64,000 nucleotides of DNA from Pseudomonas sp. LS1212 (GTDB lineage Bacteria > Pseudomonadota > Gammaproteobacteria > Pseudomonadales > Pseudomonadaceae): the NCBI RefSeq assembly GCF_024741815.1, contig NZ_CP102951.1:5284001-5348000 (forward strand), in the 5' to 3' direction. This document shows positions 1 through 7,384 of the stretch, piece by piece. How positions within the stretch are numbered: position 1 is the stretch's first letter; each line of letters opens with the position of its first letter. The notes beneath the pieces are model-generated. The model saw nothing but the letters and a program-made list of their open reading frames with translations, had not been told where the DNA came from and did no database searches. The translations under genes were made by a program, and so were the position numbers.

Positions 1-6
1 AACAAC

Positions 7-42
7 TTATCCACAGAGCGACCCACAGCAATTGTGGGCAAG
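7..42 (+). repeat. 36-bp DnaA-box repeat, copy A
   Basis: Opens with TTATCCACAG and closes with ATTGTGGGCAAG. The four copies (7, 179, 372, 533) align without gaps over 36 bp. In this copy the flanking CCCACA and TGTGGG form a small inverted repeat. Confidence 0.85.
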
Positions 43-178
43 TACCTTTCCCGCTTTGTAGAAATTCATGAAATTCCGTGACTTATCAAAAACCCTCATT
101 CTTGAATTTGCCTGATCAAATATTGACCACAATGCTGCATGCAGCGTAATACGTGGCCTGTAGTCGAAGGCGAACACC

Positions 179-214
179 TTATCCACAGATGCGCCAACAG
201 ACTTTGGGGGCAAC
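179..214 (+). repeat. 36-bp DnaA-box repeat, copy B
   Basis: TTATCCACAG followed by GCGCCAACAG and ending GGGGGCAAC. Starts 172 bp after copy A. Confidence 0.85.
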
Positions 215-301
215 TCGAGGCATCGCTGCTCTCCCTTGTGGAAAACTGCTGAAAGCCTCGGAAAATCGTCTTTCGAGGGAAATATCCGACCTGGAAAAGT
301 C

Positions 302-326
302 CAATTGATCATTAATCGATCAATTG
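302..326. promoter_or_regulatory. Palindrome CAATTGATC / GATCAATTG
   Basis: A perfect 9-bp inverted repeat with a 7-bp spacer. A related pair of TTGATCAA octamers lies at 466-473 and 477-484. The symmetry suggests a binding site for a dimeric regulator, but no regulator can be named from sequence. Confidence 0.5.
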
Positions 327-371
327 TGCCGACGCCTTGCAGGACGGGCGCTTCAGCCACACGCGAACAGA

Positions 372-407
372 TTATCCACAGAAGCGCCAACAAGGATTGT
401 GGGCAAA
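372..407 (+). repeat. 36-bp DnaA-box repeat, copy C
   Basis: TTATCCACAG followed by GCGCCAACA and ATTGTGGGCAAA. Starts 193 bp after copy B. Confidence 0.85.
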
Positions 408-426
408 GTGAGAGGACCGGTTTTTC

Positions 427-435
427 TTATCCACA
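427..435 (+). promoter_or_regulatory. Isolated perfect DnaA box
   Basis: TTATCCACA without the 27-bp tail of the other four copies. It is in the same orientation as they are. Confidence 0.7.
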
Positions 436-532
436 CAGAAAAGCCAGTAAAAACCGCAAGTTAGCTTGATCAATTGTTGATCAATCCACTGCAAGGCACG
501 GTTGACGTGCCTTGCAGCCAGCAGCAAACAAC

Positions 533-568
533 TTATCCACAGTCACGTCAACAGACATTGTGCGCAAG
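533..568 (+). repeat. 36-bp DnaA-box repeat, copy D
   Basis: TTATCCACAG followed by GTCAACAGAC and ATTGTGCGCAAG. Starts 161 bp after copy C and ends 4 bp before the etfB stop codon. Confidence 0.85.
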
Positions 569-571
569 TTG

Positions 572-1342
572 CTAGCGGACCACGCCTTCTTCTATCAACA
601 ACTTCAGAATCGCCTCGGCGCCGGCCTGGGGGCTGACGTCCTTGAGCACCTGCCCACCGCCGCCGCTGGCCTTGGCGGTAGCCGCTTTCATGCGGTCGGC
701 ACCGCTCTTGGCCTTGATGACCTTGAGGCGCTTGGGCCGGGGCTTGGCCGGTTGCAGCTCGGCGCTTGTGAATAACTCGTCTTCGACGATTTCCACCTGC
801 CGGGCAGCCAGCACGCCACGGCGAGCCGGGCCAAAGGCGCTCTGGCGCGGTTTTGGCGCGGCGTTATCCACAGTCGCCAGCAAGGGCAGGCGCACCTTCA
901 AGCGCCGCCGCTGACCGCGTGGCAGGGCCTGGAGGACCTGGGCCACGCCGTTGCTGATGGACTCGACTTCGGCCAGGCCCACCACCAGCGGCCAGCCCAG
1001 TTGTTCTGCCAGCAAAAACGGCAGCATACCCGAGCCTTCGCCGGTTTCGGCCTGGCTGCCGGTCAACACCAGCTGGGCGCCGGCATCGCGCAAGTAGTCG
1101 CCGAGCACGCCCAGCGCATCGGCGCCGGCGGGTTGCTCGAGCACATGCAGCTGTTCCAGGCCCATGCCCAGGTAAGCGCGCAAAGCGGGCTCCTGCGAAT
1201 CTCCGGCGTGCAGCACCTGCAAGTTATCCCCAGCCAGTTGCAGGCCCAGTTCGACCGCACGGGCATCCTGTTCGGCGCGCCGGGCCCGACCGGAAGTCGG
1301 GTGGGCGCCAATCGAAACCAGGCTGATGACCTTCGTGTTCAT
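572..1342 (-). CDS. etfB: Electron transfer flavoprotein beta-like subunit of the dimethylglycine operon
   Basis: A 256-residue ETF beta/FixA-family protein. With the EtfA-like protein encoded just upstream it should take electrons from the DgcAB demethylation system and pass them toward the quinone pool. The N-terminal half has the adenine-nucleotide-binding fold typical of the family (VSIGAHPTSGRARRAEQDARAVELGLQL, then GSQAETGEGSGMLPFLLAEQLGWP). The C-terminal 60 residues are rich in Lys, Ala and Gly, ending with a short helix. I chose the ATG at 1342 over a TTG 15 bases upstream because a GGGGGG ribosome-binding stretch precedes it. It is the last gene of the operon; 30 bases separate it from etfA. 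It is a pathway-specific paralogue rather than the housekeeping ETF, inferred from its context. Confidence 0.85.
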   Translation of the reverse strand: MNTKVISLVSIGAHPTSGRARRAEQDARAVELGLQLAGDNLQVLHAGDSQEPALRAYLGMGLEQLHVLEQPAGADALGVLGDYLRDAGAQLVLTGSQAETGEGSGMLPFLLAEQLGWPLVVGLAEVESISNGVAQVLQALPRGQRRRLKVRLPLLATVDNAAPKPRQSAFGPARRGVLAARQVEIVEDELFTSAELQPAKPRPKRLKVIKAKSGADRMKAATAKASGGGGQVLKDVSPQAGAEAILKLLIEEGVVR

Positions 1343-1372
1343 GATTCGACCCCCCAAGATTCTACTGCAGTG

Positions 1373-2593
1373 TTAAGCGGCATCGCGCTTGGCTTCGTTT
1401 CGGTAGGCTTCGACGGCATCAATCAGGGCCTGGAGGATCGCGGCGCTTTCGCCGATCACCGACAGGTCGGCCCGCTTGATCATGTCGCAACCCGGATCGA
1501 GGTTGATCGCCACCACCTTGTCGCAGGCGCCAATGCCCTGCAGGTGCTGGATCGCCCCGGAGATACCCACAGCCACATAAACCCTGGCCGTGACCCAGGT
1601 GCCACTGGCCCCGACCTGACGATCACGGGCCATGAAGCCATCGTCCACCGCCACCCGCGACGCGCCTTTGGTGGCACCGAGTGCGGCGGCGGTTTGATGG
1701 AACAATGCCCAATCCTTGACCCCATTGCCCCCCGAGAAGATGAACTCGGCTTCGGCCATGGGAATCGCCGCAGGGTCGACGGCCACTGCACCGAGGTCCT
1801 CGATGCGTGGCTGGCGCAGCAAGAGGGATGTGGATAACTCCACCGGCAAGACTTCGTGACGGGTGTCGCTGACCGGTTCGGCGCATTCCGCAGCAGCCAG
1901 GATCAAACGTGGCAGAGCACGGGCCAGGTCTTGCTGACCAGCACCGGCGCGGCCGATGCACTGACCGTCCTTGACCTGCCAGATTCGCGTGGCCGGCCGT
2001 TCGCCAAGGTTAGCGGCAAAGCGCCGACCCAATTCGCCACCACCGCTGCGGCTGTCTGGCAGCAGCCAGTGACGCGGGCTGAACTGGTTATCCACAGCCC
2101 GCAGGCCCTGGACTCGGTGCTCCGGTGCATAACCACTGAATTCGTCGTCTTGAAGCAGCAACAGCCGATCGACACCGGCAGTGGCGAAGGCGTTTTCCTT
2201 GTGCTCACCGAACACCACGGCCATGACCGCGCCATCCGTTCCGGCCAGGCTGTGGGCCAGGCCGAGCAGGTCACGGTCATGGCTGCTCAGGCGGCCACCG
2301 ACCATGTCCGGCACAACGGCAATGTAGAAGGCCGGTTGCGGCACCTGATGCAGCGGCAACTGTACCTCGGCGGCAGCCGTGCGCTTGACCGCACCGCCCT
2401 GCTGGGCACCGCTGCGGTCGATGCGCTTGATCCCGTTGGGGCCGATGAAACCAACCGCATGGGGGTTCTTGCGAATGATACCGTTAGGGCCCATCCACGA
2501 GGTCTGGGCCGGTTGCATGGCCGCATGCAGCGGGTGCAGGCGGTTGCGGGCGATCCATTCGGCACGTGGATCGCGACGGATAATATCGCTCAT
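1373..2593 (-). CDS. etfA: Electron transfer flavoprotein alpha-like subunit with N-terminal extension
   Basis: A 406-residue ETF alpha/FixB-family protein, partner of the EtfB-like subunit. The ordinary family core starts near residue 92 (IAVVPDMVGGRLSSHDRDLLG). It ends with the FAD-binding C-terminal domain, seen as GISGAIQHLQGIGACDKVVAIN near residues 335-360. Family members are usually about 310 residues. The excess is an N-terminal extension of about 90 residues with two copies of a GPNGI-(I/K)-R motif (GPNGIIRKNP and GPNGIKRID). The start ATG overlaps the dgcB stop by one base (TGATG), so translation is probably coupled. It likely accepts electrons from DgcB Fe-S centres; that step is inferred from operon context. 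Confidence 0.88.
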   Translation of the reverse strand: MSDIIRRDPRAEWIARNRLHPLHAAMQPAQTSWMGPNGIIRKNPHAVGFIGPNGIKRIDRSGAQQGGAVKRTAAAEVQLPLHQVPQPAFYIAVVPDMVGGRLSSHDRDLLGLAHSLAGTDGAVMAVVFGEHKENAFATAGVDRLLLLQDDEFSGYAPEHRVQGLRAVDNQFSPRHWLLPDSRSGGGELGRRFAANLGERPATRIWQVKDGQCIGRAGAGQQDLARALPRLILAAAECAEPVSDTRHEVLPVELSTSLLLRQPRIEDLGAVAVDPAAIPMAEAEFIFSGGNGVKDWALFHQTAAALGATKGASRVAVDDGFMARDRQVGASGTWVTARVYVAVGISGAIQHLQGIGACDKVVAINLDPGCDMIKRADLSVIGESAAILQALIDAVEAYRNEAKRDAA

Positions 2594-4554
2594 CAGTGCA
2601 CCTCCGCAGGCTTGCGCTTGTTGGGCGCCGGTTGACTGGCGATCACTTCCTCGACCAGCGCATCGGCCACCAGCTCGGCAATGTCCTTGATCAGCGGCCG
2701 TGGTTCGACCACCCCTTCAAGCATCGCCGTGCACTGTGGGCAACCCACGGCCACCAGCTCGGCCTGGGTCTCGCGAATGTCCTCCATGCGCATGTCGGGA
2801 ATCCGCTGCTTGCCGGGAATATCGGTGATCGGCGCACCGCCGCCACCGCCACAGCAACGGGAACGGAAGCCCGAACGCTGCATCTCCCGAACCTCGATGC
2901 CGAGCGCGCTCAGCACATCGCGCGGCGCCTGGTATTCGCCGTTGTAGCGGCCCAGGTAGCACGGGTCGTGATAGGTCACGCTGCCGCCTTTATGCTGGCT
3001 CAGGTTCAATTGCTTCGAGGCAATGAGTTCGGCCATGTAGGTGCTGTGGTGCTGCACCAGGTAATTGCCGTCGAACGCGCCGTATTCGTTCTTGAGTACG
3101 TGGAAGCTGTGTGGATCGCAGGTGACGATGCGCTTGAAGCTGTACTTGCTCAGGGTCTGGATATTGCGCCGGGCCAGTAGCTGGAAGGTTGCCTCATCAC
3201 CCAGGCGACGGGCCACGTCACCACTGTCGCGTTCTTCCAGGCCGAGCACGGCGAAGTCGACCTTGGCGGCTTTCAGCACTTTGACGAAGGCGCGCAGGGT
3301 GCGCTGGTTGCGCATGTCGAACGCACCATCGCCAACCCAGAACAGTACGTCGGTGGTTTTCTTGTCGCTGAGCAGGTTGAGGTTCAGGTCTGCCGCCCAG
3401 TTCATCCGCCCGCCCGGGGCAAAACCGCCCGGGTTGTCGGTGGCGATCAGGTTCTCCAGCACTTCGGCGCCCTTGTTCGGGGTCGCGCCTTTTTCCAGGG
3501 TCAGGTGCCGACGCATGTCGACGATGGCATCGACGTGCTCGATCATCATCGGGCACTCTTCCACGCAGGCGCGGCAGGTGGTGCACGACCACAGCGTTTC
3601 GGCATCGACCAGGCCGTTGACGATCGGCTGGTGCGGGTTGCCGCCGTGTTCACCAATTGGCTTGCCCCTGCCGTCAAGGGATGGGTACGGGCTGCCAGCG
3701 AAGTTTGCATCGGTGCCGCCGGCCAGGCCGACGACCATGTCCTGAATCAGTTTTTTCGGGTTCAGCGGCTGGCCTGCGGCGAAGGCCGGGCAGGCTGCTT
3801 CGCACTTGCCGCATTGCACGCAGGCGTCGAAGCCGAGCAATTGGTTCCAGGTGAAATCCTTGGGCTTTTCCACACCCAGCGGCGCCTGGGGGTCTTCCAG
3901 GTCCAGCGGCTTCAGGCCGGTCGAACGGCCACCACCAAAGCGCTCGGCACGGCGGTGCCAGGCCAGGTGCAGGGCACCGGCGAAGGCGTGCTTCATCGGC
4001 CCGCCCCAGGTCATCCCGAAAAACAGCTCCGAAACGCCCCACAGCACGCCAAGCCCAAGCAGGGCGGCCAATACCCAGCCGCCAAAATCGGCTGGCAGGA
4101 TCCCGGCCACTGGCAGGGTCACCAGGAAAAAACTGACCGAAAAAGCCATCAGGCTCTTGGGCAGGCGCATCCACGGGCCTTTCGACAAGCGCGCGGGCGG
4201 GTTGCGCCGACGGGCATAAACAAACAGCGCGCCAACGAACATCAACACCGAGGCGAACAGCAAGGCATAGCCGAGGATGCGGTTATGCAGGCCAAAACCA
4301 TGCACCAGAATCGCCAGCACTGCCGCCAGTACAAAGCCGCCGGCGGTAGCCACGTGGGTGTTGGCCATGTATTTGTCCCGCGCCACCACGTGGTGCAGGT
4401 CGACCATATAGCGGCGCGGCATCGCCAACAGCCCGCCGATCAGGTCGACCTTGGCCGCACGGCCCTGTCGCCACATCGAGACGCGCCGCAACGCGCCCAG
4501 GACAGCCAGGCCCAGGGCGGCGAACAGCAGGATTGGAAGAAGGGTGTTCAACAT
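2593..4554 (-). CDS. dgcB: DgcB, Fe-S membrane oxidoreductase of dimethylglycine catabolism
   Basis: A 653-residue iron-sulfur protein that works with DgcA to demethylate dimethylglycine to sarcosine. The first 170 residues contain several hydrophobic membrane segments (for example FAALGLAVLGAL, FVLAAVLAILVHGFG, ALLFASVLMFVGALFVYA, VLAALLGLGVLWG). Two 4Fe-4S ferredoxin motifs follow: C245-C248-C251-C255 (CVQCGKCEAACP) and C324-C327-C330-C334 (CTTCRACVEECP). The C-terminal half has the cysteine-rich CCG-type region (RCCGGGGGAPI) seen in heterodisulfide-reductase and GlpC-like proteins. The topology suggests membrane anchoring with the clusters in the cytoplasm. A 147-bp gap with a REP pair separates it from dgcA. 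In P. aeruginosa the equivalent (PA5399) is induced by GbdR. Confidence 0.93.
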   Translation of the reverse strand: MLNTLLPILLFAALGLAVLGALRRVSMWRQGRAAKVDLIGGLLAMPRRYMVDLHHVVARDKYMANTHVATAGGFVLAAVLAILVHGFGLHNRILGYALLFASVLMFVGALFVYARRRNPPARLSKGPWMRLPKSLMAFSVSFFLVTLPVAGILPADFGGWVLAALLGLGVLWGVSELFFGMTWGGPMKHAFAGALHLAWHRRAERFGGGRSTGLKPLDLEDPQAPLGVEKPKDFTWNQLLGFDACVQCGKCEAACPAFAAGQPLNPKKLIQDMVVGLAGGTDANFAGSPYPSLDGRGKPIGEHGGNPHQPIVNGLVDAETLWSCTTCRACVEECPMMIEHVDAIVDMRRHLTLEKGATPNKGAEVLENLIATDNPGGFAPGGRMNWAADLNLNLLSDKKTTDVLFWVGDGAFDMRNQRTLRAFVKVLKAAKVDFAVLGLEERDSGDVARRLGDEATFQLLARRNIQTLSKYSFKRIVTCDPHSFHVLKNEYGAFDGNYLVQHHSTYMAELIASKQLNLSQHKGGSVTYHDPCYLGRYNGEYQAPRDVLSALGIEVREMQRSGFRSRCCGGGGGAPITDIPGKQRIPDMRMEDIRETQAELVAVGCPQCTAMLEGVVEPRPLIKDIAELVADALVEEVIASQPAPNKRKPAEVH

Positions 4555-4597
4555 GTGAGGCTCCCAAAAGACTCATCAAGTCTTGCAAGGGTCAGGC

Positions 4598-4684
4598 TGT
4601 GGGAGCTGGCTTGCCAGCGATGCAGGCAACGCGGGATGTCAGGCAAATCGCGTCGTATTCATCGCTGGCAAGCCAGCTCCCACA
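4598..4684. repeat. REP-type inverted pair between dgcA and dgcB
   Basis: A perfect 24-bp inverted repeat (4598-4621 and 4661-4684, arms beginning TGTGGGAGCTGGCTTGCC) with a 39-bp spacer. It matches the Pseudomonas REP consensus style. In an mRNA it can form a long stem between dgcA and dgcB and may tune relative expression. Confidence 0.85.
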
Positions 4685-4701
4685 AGGGGCGCTTCTGTGC
4701 T

Positions 4702-6762
4702 TTAGAAGTCTTTGCACAACCGCAGCGCGTCATAGATCGCCGCATGGGTGTTGCGCTGGGCTACGCAGTCGCCGATCCGGAACAGCAGGTAGCCGTCGCC
4801 AGGCTGGCTCAGCGAGGGTTGCGGCTTGATCGCGAACAATGCCTCGATATCGATCTGGCCCTTGTTGCGCGAACCTTCCTTGAGCGCGTAGTAGATCTCT
4901 TCATCCGGCCGCACGCCGTTCTCCACCACCACCTGATCGACTACCCGCTCCTCTTTGGCGCCGGTGTATTCGTTCTCCAGTACGGCGATCAGCTTGTCAC
5001 CCTCGCGGTAGACCTTTTCCAGCATCATGTCGCCGGTCATGATCACTTCTTTGGGGTACATGCTGCGGTAGTAGGTGGGGAACGACGTACCGCCGATGGC
5101 CACGCCCGGCTTGATGTCGTCGGTGACGATCTCGACCTGGCTGCCCTTGTCGGCCAGGAAGTCGGCAACCGACATCCCGGTGAACTCGCAAATGGTGTCG
5201 TAGACCAGCACGTTCTTGCCCGGCGCAATCTTGCCGTCGAGCACGTCCCAGCTGCTGACCACCAGCCCTTCGGCGGCGCCCCAATGCTCGTTCTGCTCCA
5301 GGAACGGATGCCCGCCCACGGCCAGCACCACCACGTCCGGACGCAGATCCAGGATGGTCGCGGCATCGGCCGCGGTGCCCAGGCGCAGGTCAACTTTCAA
5401 CCGAGCCAGTTCCAGCTGGAACCAGCGAGTGATACCGGCGATCTGGTCCCGCTGCGGGGCTTTCGAGGCGGTGGTGATCTGCCCGCCAATCGCGTCTTTC
5501 TTCTCGAACAGGGTCACGTCGTGGCCACGTTCGGCAGCCACGCGAGCGGCCTCCATCCCGGCCGGGCCGGCACCGACCACCACCACCTTGCGTTTCGGCC
5601 CGGTGGATTTTTCGATGATATGCGGCACGCCCATGTATTCACGGGAGGTCGCGGCGTTCTGGATGCACAGCACATCCAGGCCCTGGTACTGGCGGTCGAT
5701 GCAGTAGTTGGCACCGACGCACTGCCTGATCTGGTCGACCTGGCCCATCTTGATCTTGGCGATCAGGTGCGGGTCGGCGATGTGCGCGCGGGTCATGCCG
5801 ACCATGTCGACGTAACCGCCCTCGAGAATCCGCGTGGCCTGGTTCGGGTCCTTGATGTTCTGCGCGTGCAGCACGGGAACCTTGACCACTTCCTTGATGC
5901 CGGCCGCCAGGTGCAGGAACGGCTCCGGTGGATAACTCATGTTCGGGATCACGTTGGCCAGGGTGTTGTGGGTATCACAACCCGAGCCGACCACGCCGAG
6001 GAAGTCGATCATGCCGGTGGCGTCGTAGTACTTGGCGATTTCCTTCATGTCCTCGTGGCTCAAGCCATCGGGGTGGAATTCGTCGCCACAGATACGCAGG
6101 CCCACGCAGAAATCCGGGCCGACTTCCTTGCGCACGGCCTTGATCACTTCCAGGCCGAAGCGCATGCGGTTTTCAAAGCTGCCGCCCCACTCGTCGGTAC
6201 GCTTGTTGACCCGCGGGCTCCAGAACTGGTCGATCATGTGCTGGTGCACGGCAGACAGTTCGACGCCATCCAGGCCACCGGCCTTGGCCCGCGCCGCGGC
6301 GCTGGCATAGTTGCCGATCACCCGCCAGATTTCCTCCGGCTCGATAGTCTTGCAGGTCGCACGGTGCACCGGCTCGCGGATGCCGGACGGCGACATCAGG
6401 GTCGGCCAGTGGTCGCCATCCCAACGCGAGCGCCGGCCCATGTGGGTAATCTGGATCATGATCTTGGCGCCATGCTTGTGCATGGCGTCGGCCAGGTTCT
6501 GGAAGTGCGGAATGATGCGATCGTCGGCCAGGTTGACCGACTTCCACCAGCCTTGCGGGCTGTCGATGGCCACGCTCGACGAACCGCCGCAAATCGCCAG
6601 GCCGATCCCGCCCTTGGCTTTCTCTTCGTAGTACTTCACATACCGATCGGTGGTCATCCCGCCGTCGGTGGCATAGACCTCGGCGTGCGCGGTGCTGAGC
6701 ACACGGTTGCGGATAGTCAGTTTGCCGATCTGAATCGGTTGGAACATTGCTTCGAAAGCCAT
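4702..6762 (-). CDS. dgcA: DgcA, dimethylglycine demethylase (old-yellow-enzyme / TMADH family)
   Basis: A 686-residue flavoprotein of the trimethylamine-dehydrogenase / 2,4-dienoyl-CoA reductase family that oxidatively demethylates N,N-dimethylglycine. Residues 1-340 form the FMN TIM barrel (HMGR at 107-110, GVELSAVHQHMIDQFWSP at 166-183). Residues 345-370 hold the Fe-S loop. From about 392 there is an ADP-binding Rossmann domain (VVVVGAGPAGMEAA). The Fe-S loop is odd: it reads C348-V-G-A-N-Y-C354...C366, so the second cysteine of the usual C-x2-C-x2-C-x11-C pattern is alanine. It lies 15 bases downstream of the DUF5943 gene. The P. aeruginosa counterpart is PA5398, needed for growth on betaine. 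Confidence 0.93.
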   Translation of the reverse strand: MAFEAMFQPIQIGKLTIRNRVLSTAHAEVYATDGGMTTDRYVKYYEEKAKGGIGLAICGGSSSVAIDSPQGWWKSVNLADDRIIPHFQNLADAMHKHGAKIMIQITHMGRRSRWDGDHWPTLMSPSGIREPVHRATCKTIEPEEIWRVIGNYASAAARAKAGGLDGVELSAVHQHMIDQFWSPRVNKRTDEWGGSFENRMRFGLEVIKAVRKEVGPDFCVGLRICGDEFHPDGLSHEDMKEIAKYYDATGMIDFLGVVGSGCDTHNTLANVIPNMSYPPEPFLHLAAGIKEVVKVPVLHAQNIKDPNQATRILEGGYVDMVGMTRAHIADPHLIAKIKMGQVDQIRQCVGANYCIDRQYQGLDVLCIQNAATSREYMGVPHIIEKSTGPKRKVVVVGAGPAGMEAARVAAERGHDVTLFEKKDAIGGQITTASKAPQRDQIAGITRWFQLELARLKVDLRLGTAADAATILDLRPDVVVLAVGGHPFLEQNEHWGAAEGLVVSSWDVLDGKIAPGKNVLVYDTICEFTGMSVADFLADKGSQVEIVTDDIKPGVAIGGTSFPTYYRSMYPKEVIMTGDMMLEKVYREGDKLIAVLENEYTGAKEERVVDQVVVENGVRPDEEIYYALKEGSRNKGQIDIEALFAIKPQPSLSQPGDGYLLFRIGDCVAQRNTHAAIYDALRLCKDF

Positions 6763-6777
6763 GGCGGGATCCTCGAC

Positions 6778-7308
6778 TTACAACGGCTTGACGATGAACA
6801 GGCCGTCGTCGTGGCCTTCTTCCGATCCGCCGTAGACTTGCTCGGCGACAGTGCGGATCGAACTGCCCCGGGCGGCCAGGATCTGGTCCATGGCGCCGGC
6901 AAACCAGCCGGTGAACATGTAATCGACCTTGCGCCCGACCTTGCCATACACATAGACGAATGCCGAATGCTCGAGCTTGACGCTGGCGGTACCCTTCTCC
7001 AGATCGATGTCCTGGATCTTGAACAGGCCCCAGCCGCGTTGCGACAGACGCTTCATGTAGTGTTCGAACACCGCGACGCCTTCCAGGCCATGGCATTGGG
7101 CTTCTTTCTCGCACCAGTGCCAGGCGGACTTGTAGCCGGCCTTGTAGAGGATCTCGGCATAGGCTTCGGCGCCCAGCACTTCTTCGATGCCTATGTGGTT
7201 GTTGACGAAGAAATGGCGAGGTACGTACAGCATCGGCAAGGCGTCGGAGGTCCAGACACCGGTTTCGCTGTCGACTTCGATAGGCAATTGCGGGGCGATC
7301 TTGGCCAT
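6778..7308 (-). CDS. DUF5943 protein, conserved dgc-operon member of unknown role
   Basis: A 176-residue soluble protein with no signal peptide or membrane segment. It has the look of a V4R (4-vinyl-reductase-like) small-molecule-binding fold: a helical stretch around residues 40-75 (IGIEEVLGAEAYAEILYKAGYKSAW), then HWCEKEAQCHGLEGVAVFEHYMKRL and a strand-rich C-terminal half. Cysteine and histidine residues near 70-80 (HWCEKEAQCH) could bind a metal or ligand. It sits between the M19-like gene and dgcA in all gene orders of this type that I recall (PA5397 in P. aeruginosa), which argues for a part in dimethylglycine or betaine metabolism. No function is established by the sequence. Confidence 0.8.
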   Translation of the reverse strand: MAKIAPQLPIEVDSETGVWTSDALPMLYVPRHFFVNNHIGIEEVLGAEAYAEILYKAGYKSAWHWCEKEAQCHGLEGVAVFEHYMKRLSQRGWGLFKIQDIDLEKGTASVKLEHSAFVYVYGKVGRKVDYMFTGWFAGAMDQILAARGSSIRTVAEQVYGGSEEGHDDGLFIVKPL

Positions 7309-7339
7309 GGAAACTTAACTCCAGAAAATTCGTTGGCGG

Positions 7340-7360
7340 CCCCTGCGCGCACGGCAGGGG
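7340..7360 (-). other. Intercistronic hairpin
   Basis: CCCCTGC (7340-7346) and GCAGGGG (7354-7360) form a 7-bp stem with a 7-nt loop in the gap between the M19-like gene and the DUF5943 gene. There is no T-tract, so it is more likely a processing or stability element than a terminator. Confidence 0.45.
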
Positions 7361-7384
7361 AAATTGGATAAGGGTTGGAGAGGC

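Larger units (their letters stand above)
1..571. other. Non-coding DnaA-box-rich region upstream edge to etfB stop
   Basis: No convincing gene is present. The stretch carries four copies of a 36-bp direct repeat, each opening with the perfect DnaA box TTATCCACA, and a fifth isolated box. Between them lie palindromic TTGATCAA-type motifs. It begins at the window edge, so the array may extend further left. It sits downstream of the etfB stop on the minus strand, and probably downstream or upstream of the gbcAB genes expected outside the window. Confidence 0.85.

Noticed and set aside
1..571. Interpretation of the direct repeats as a CRISPR array or plasmid iterons
   Set aside because: Spacing is 161-193 bp rather than uniform 30-40 bp, there are only four copies, and no cas or rep gene is near.
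1..571. Chromosomal origin of replication (oriC)
   Set aside because: No dnaA, dnaN, gidA or rpmH gene nearby and no obvious AT-rich unwinding element; the neighbours are catabolic genes.
3505..7371. Plus-strand open frame of about 1288 codons opposite dgcB and dgcA
   Set aside because: It is antisense to well-supported genes, has low-complexity His/Gln/Val/Asp composition and no family signature. Long antisense frames are expected from GC-rich third codon positions.
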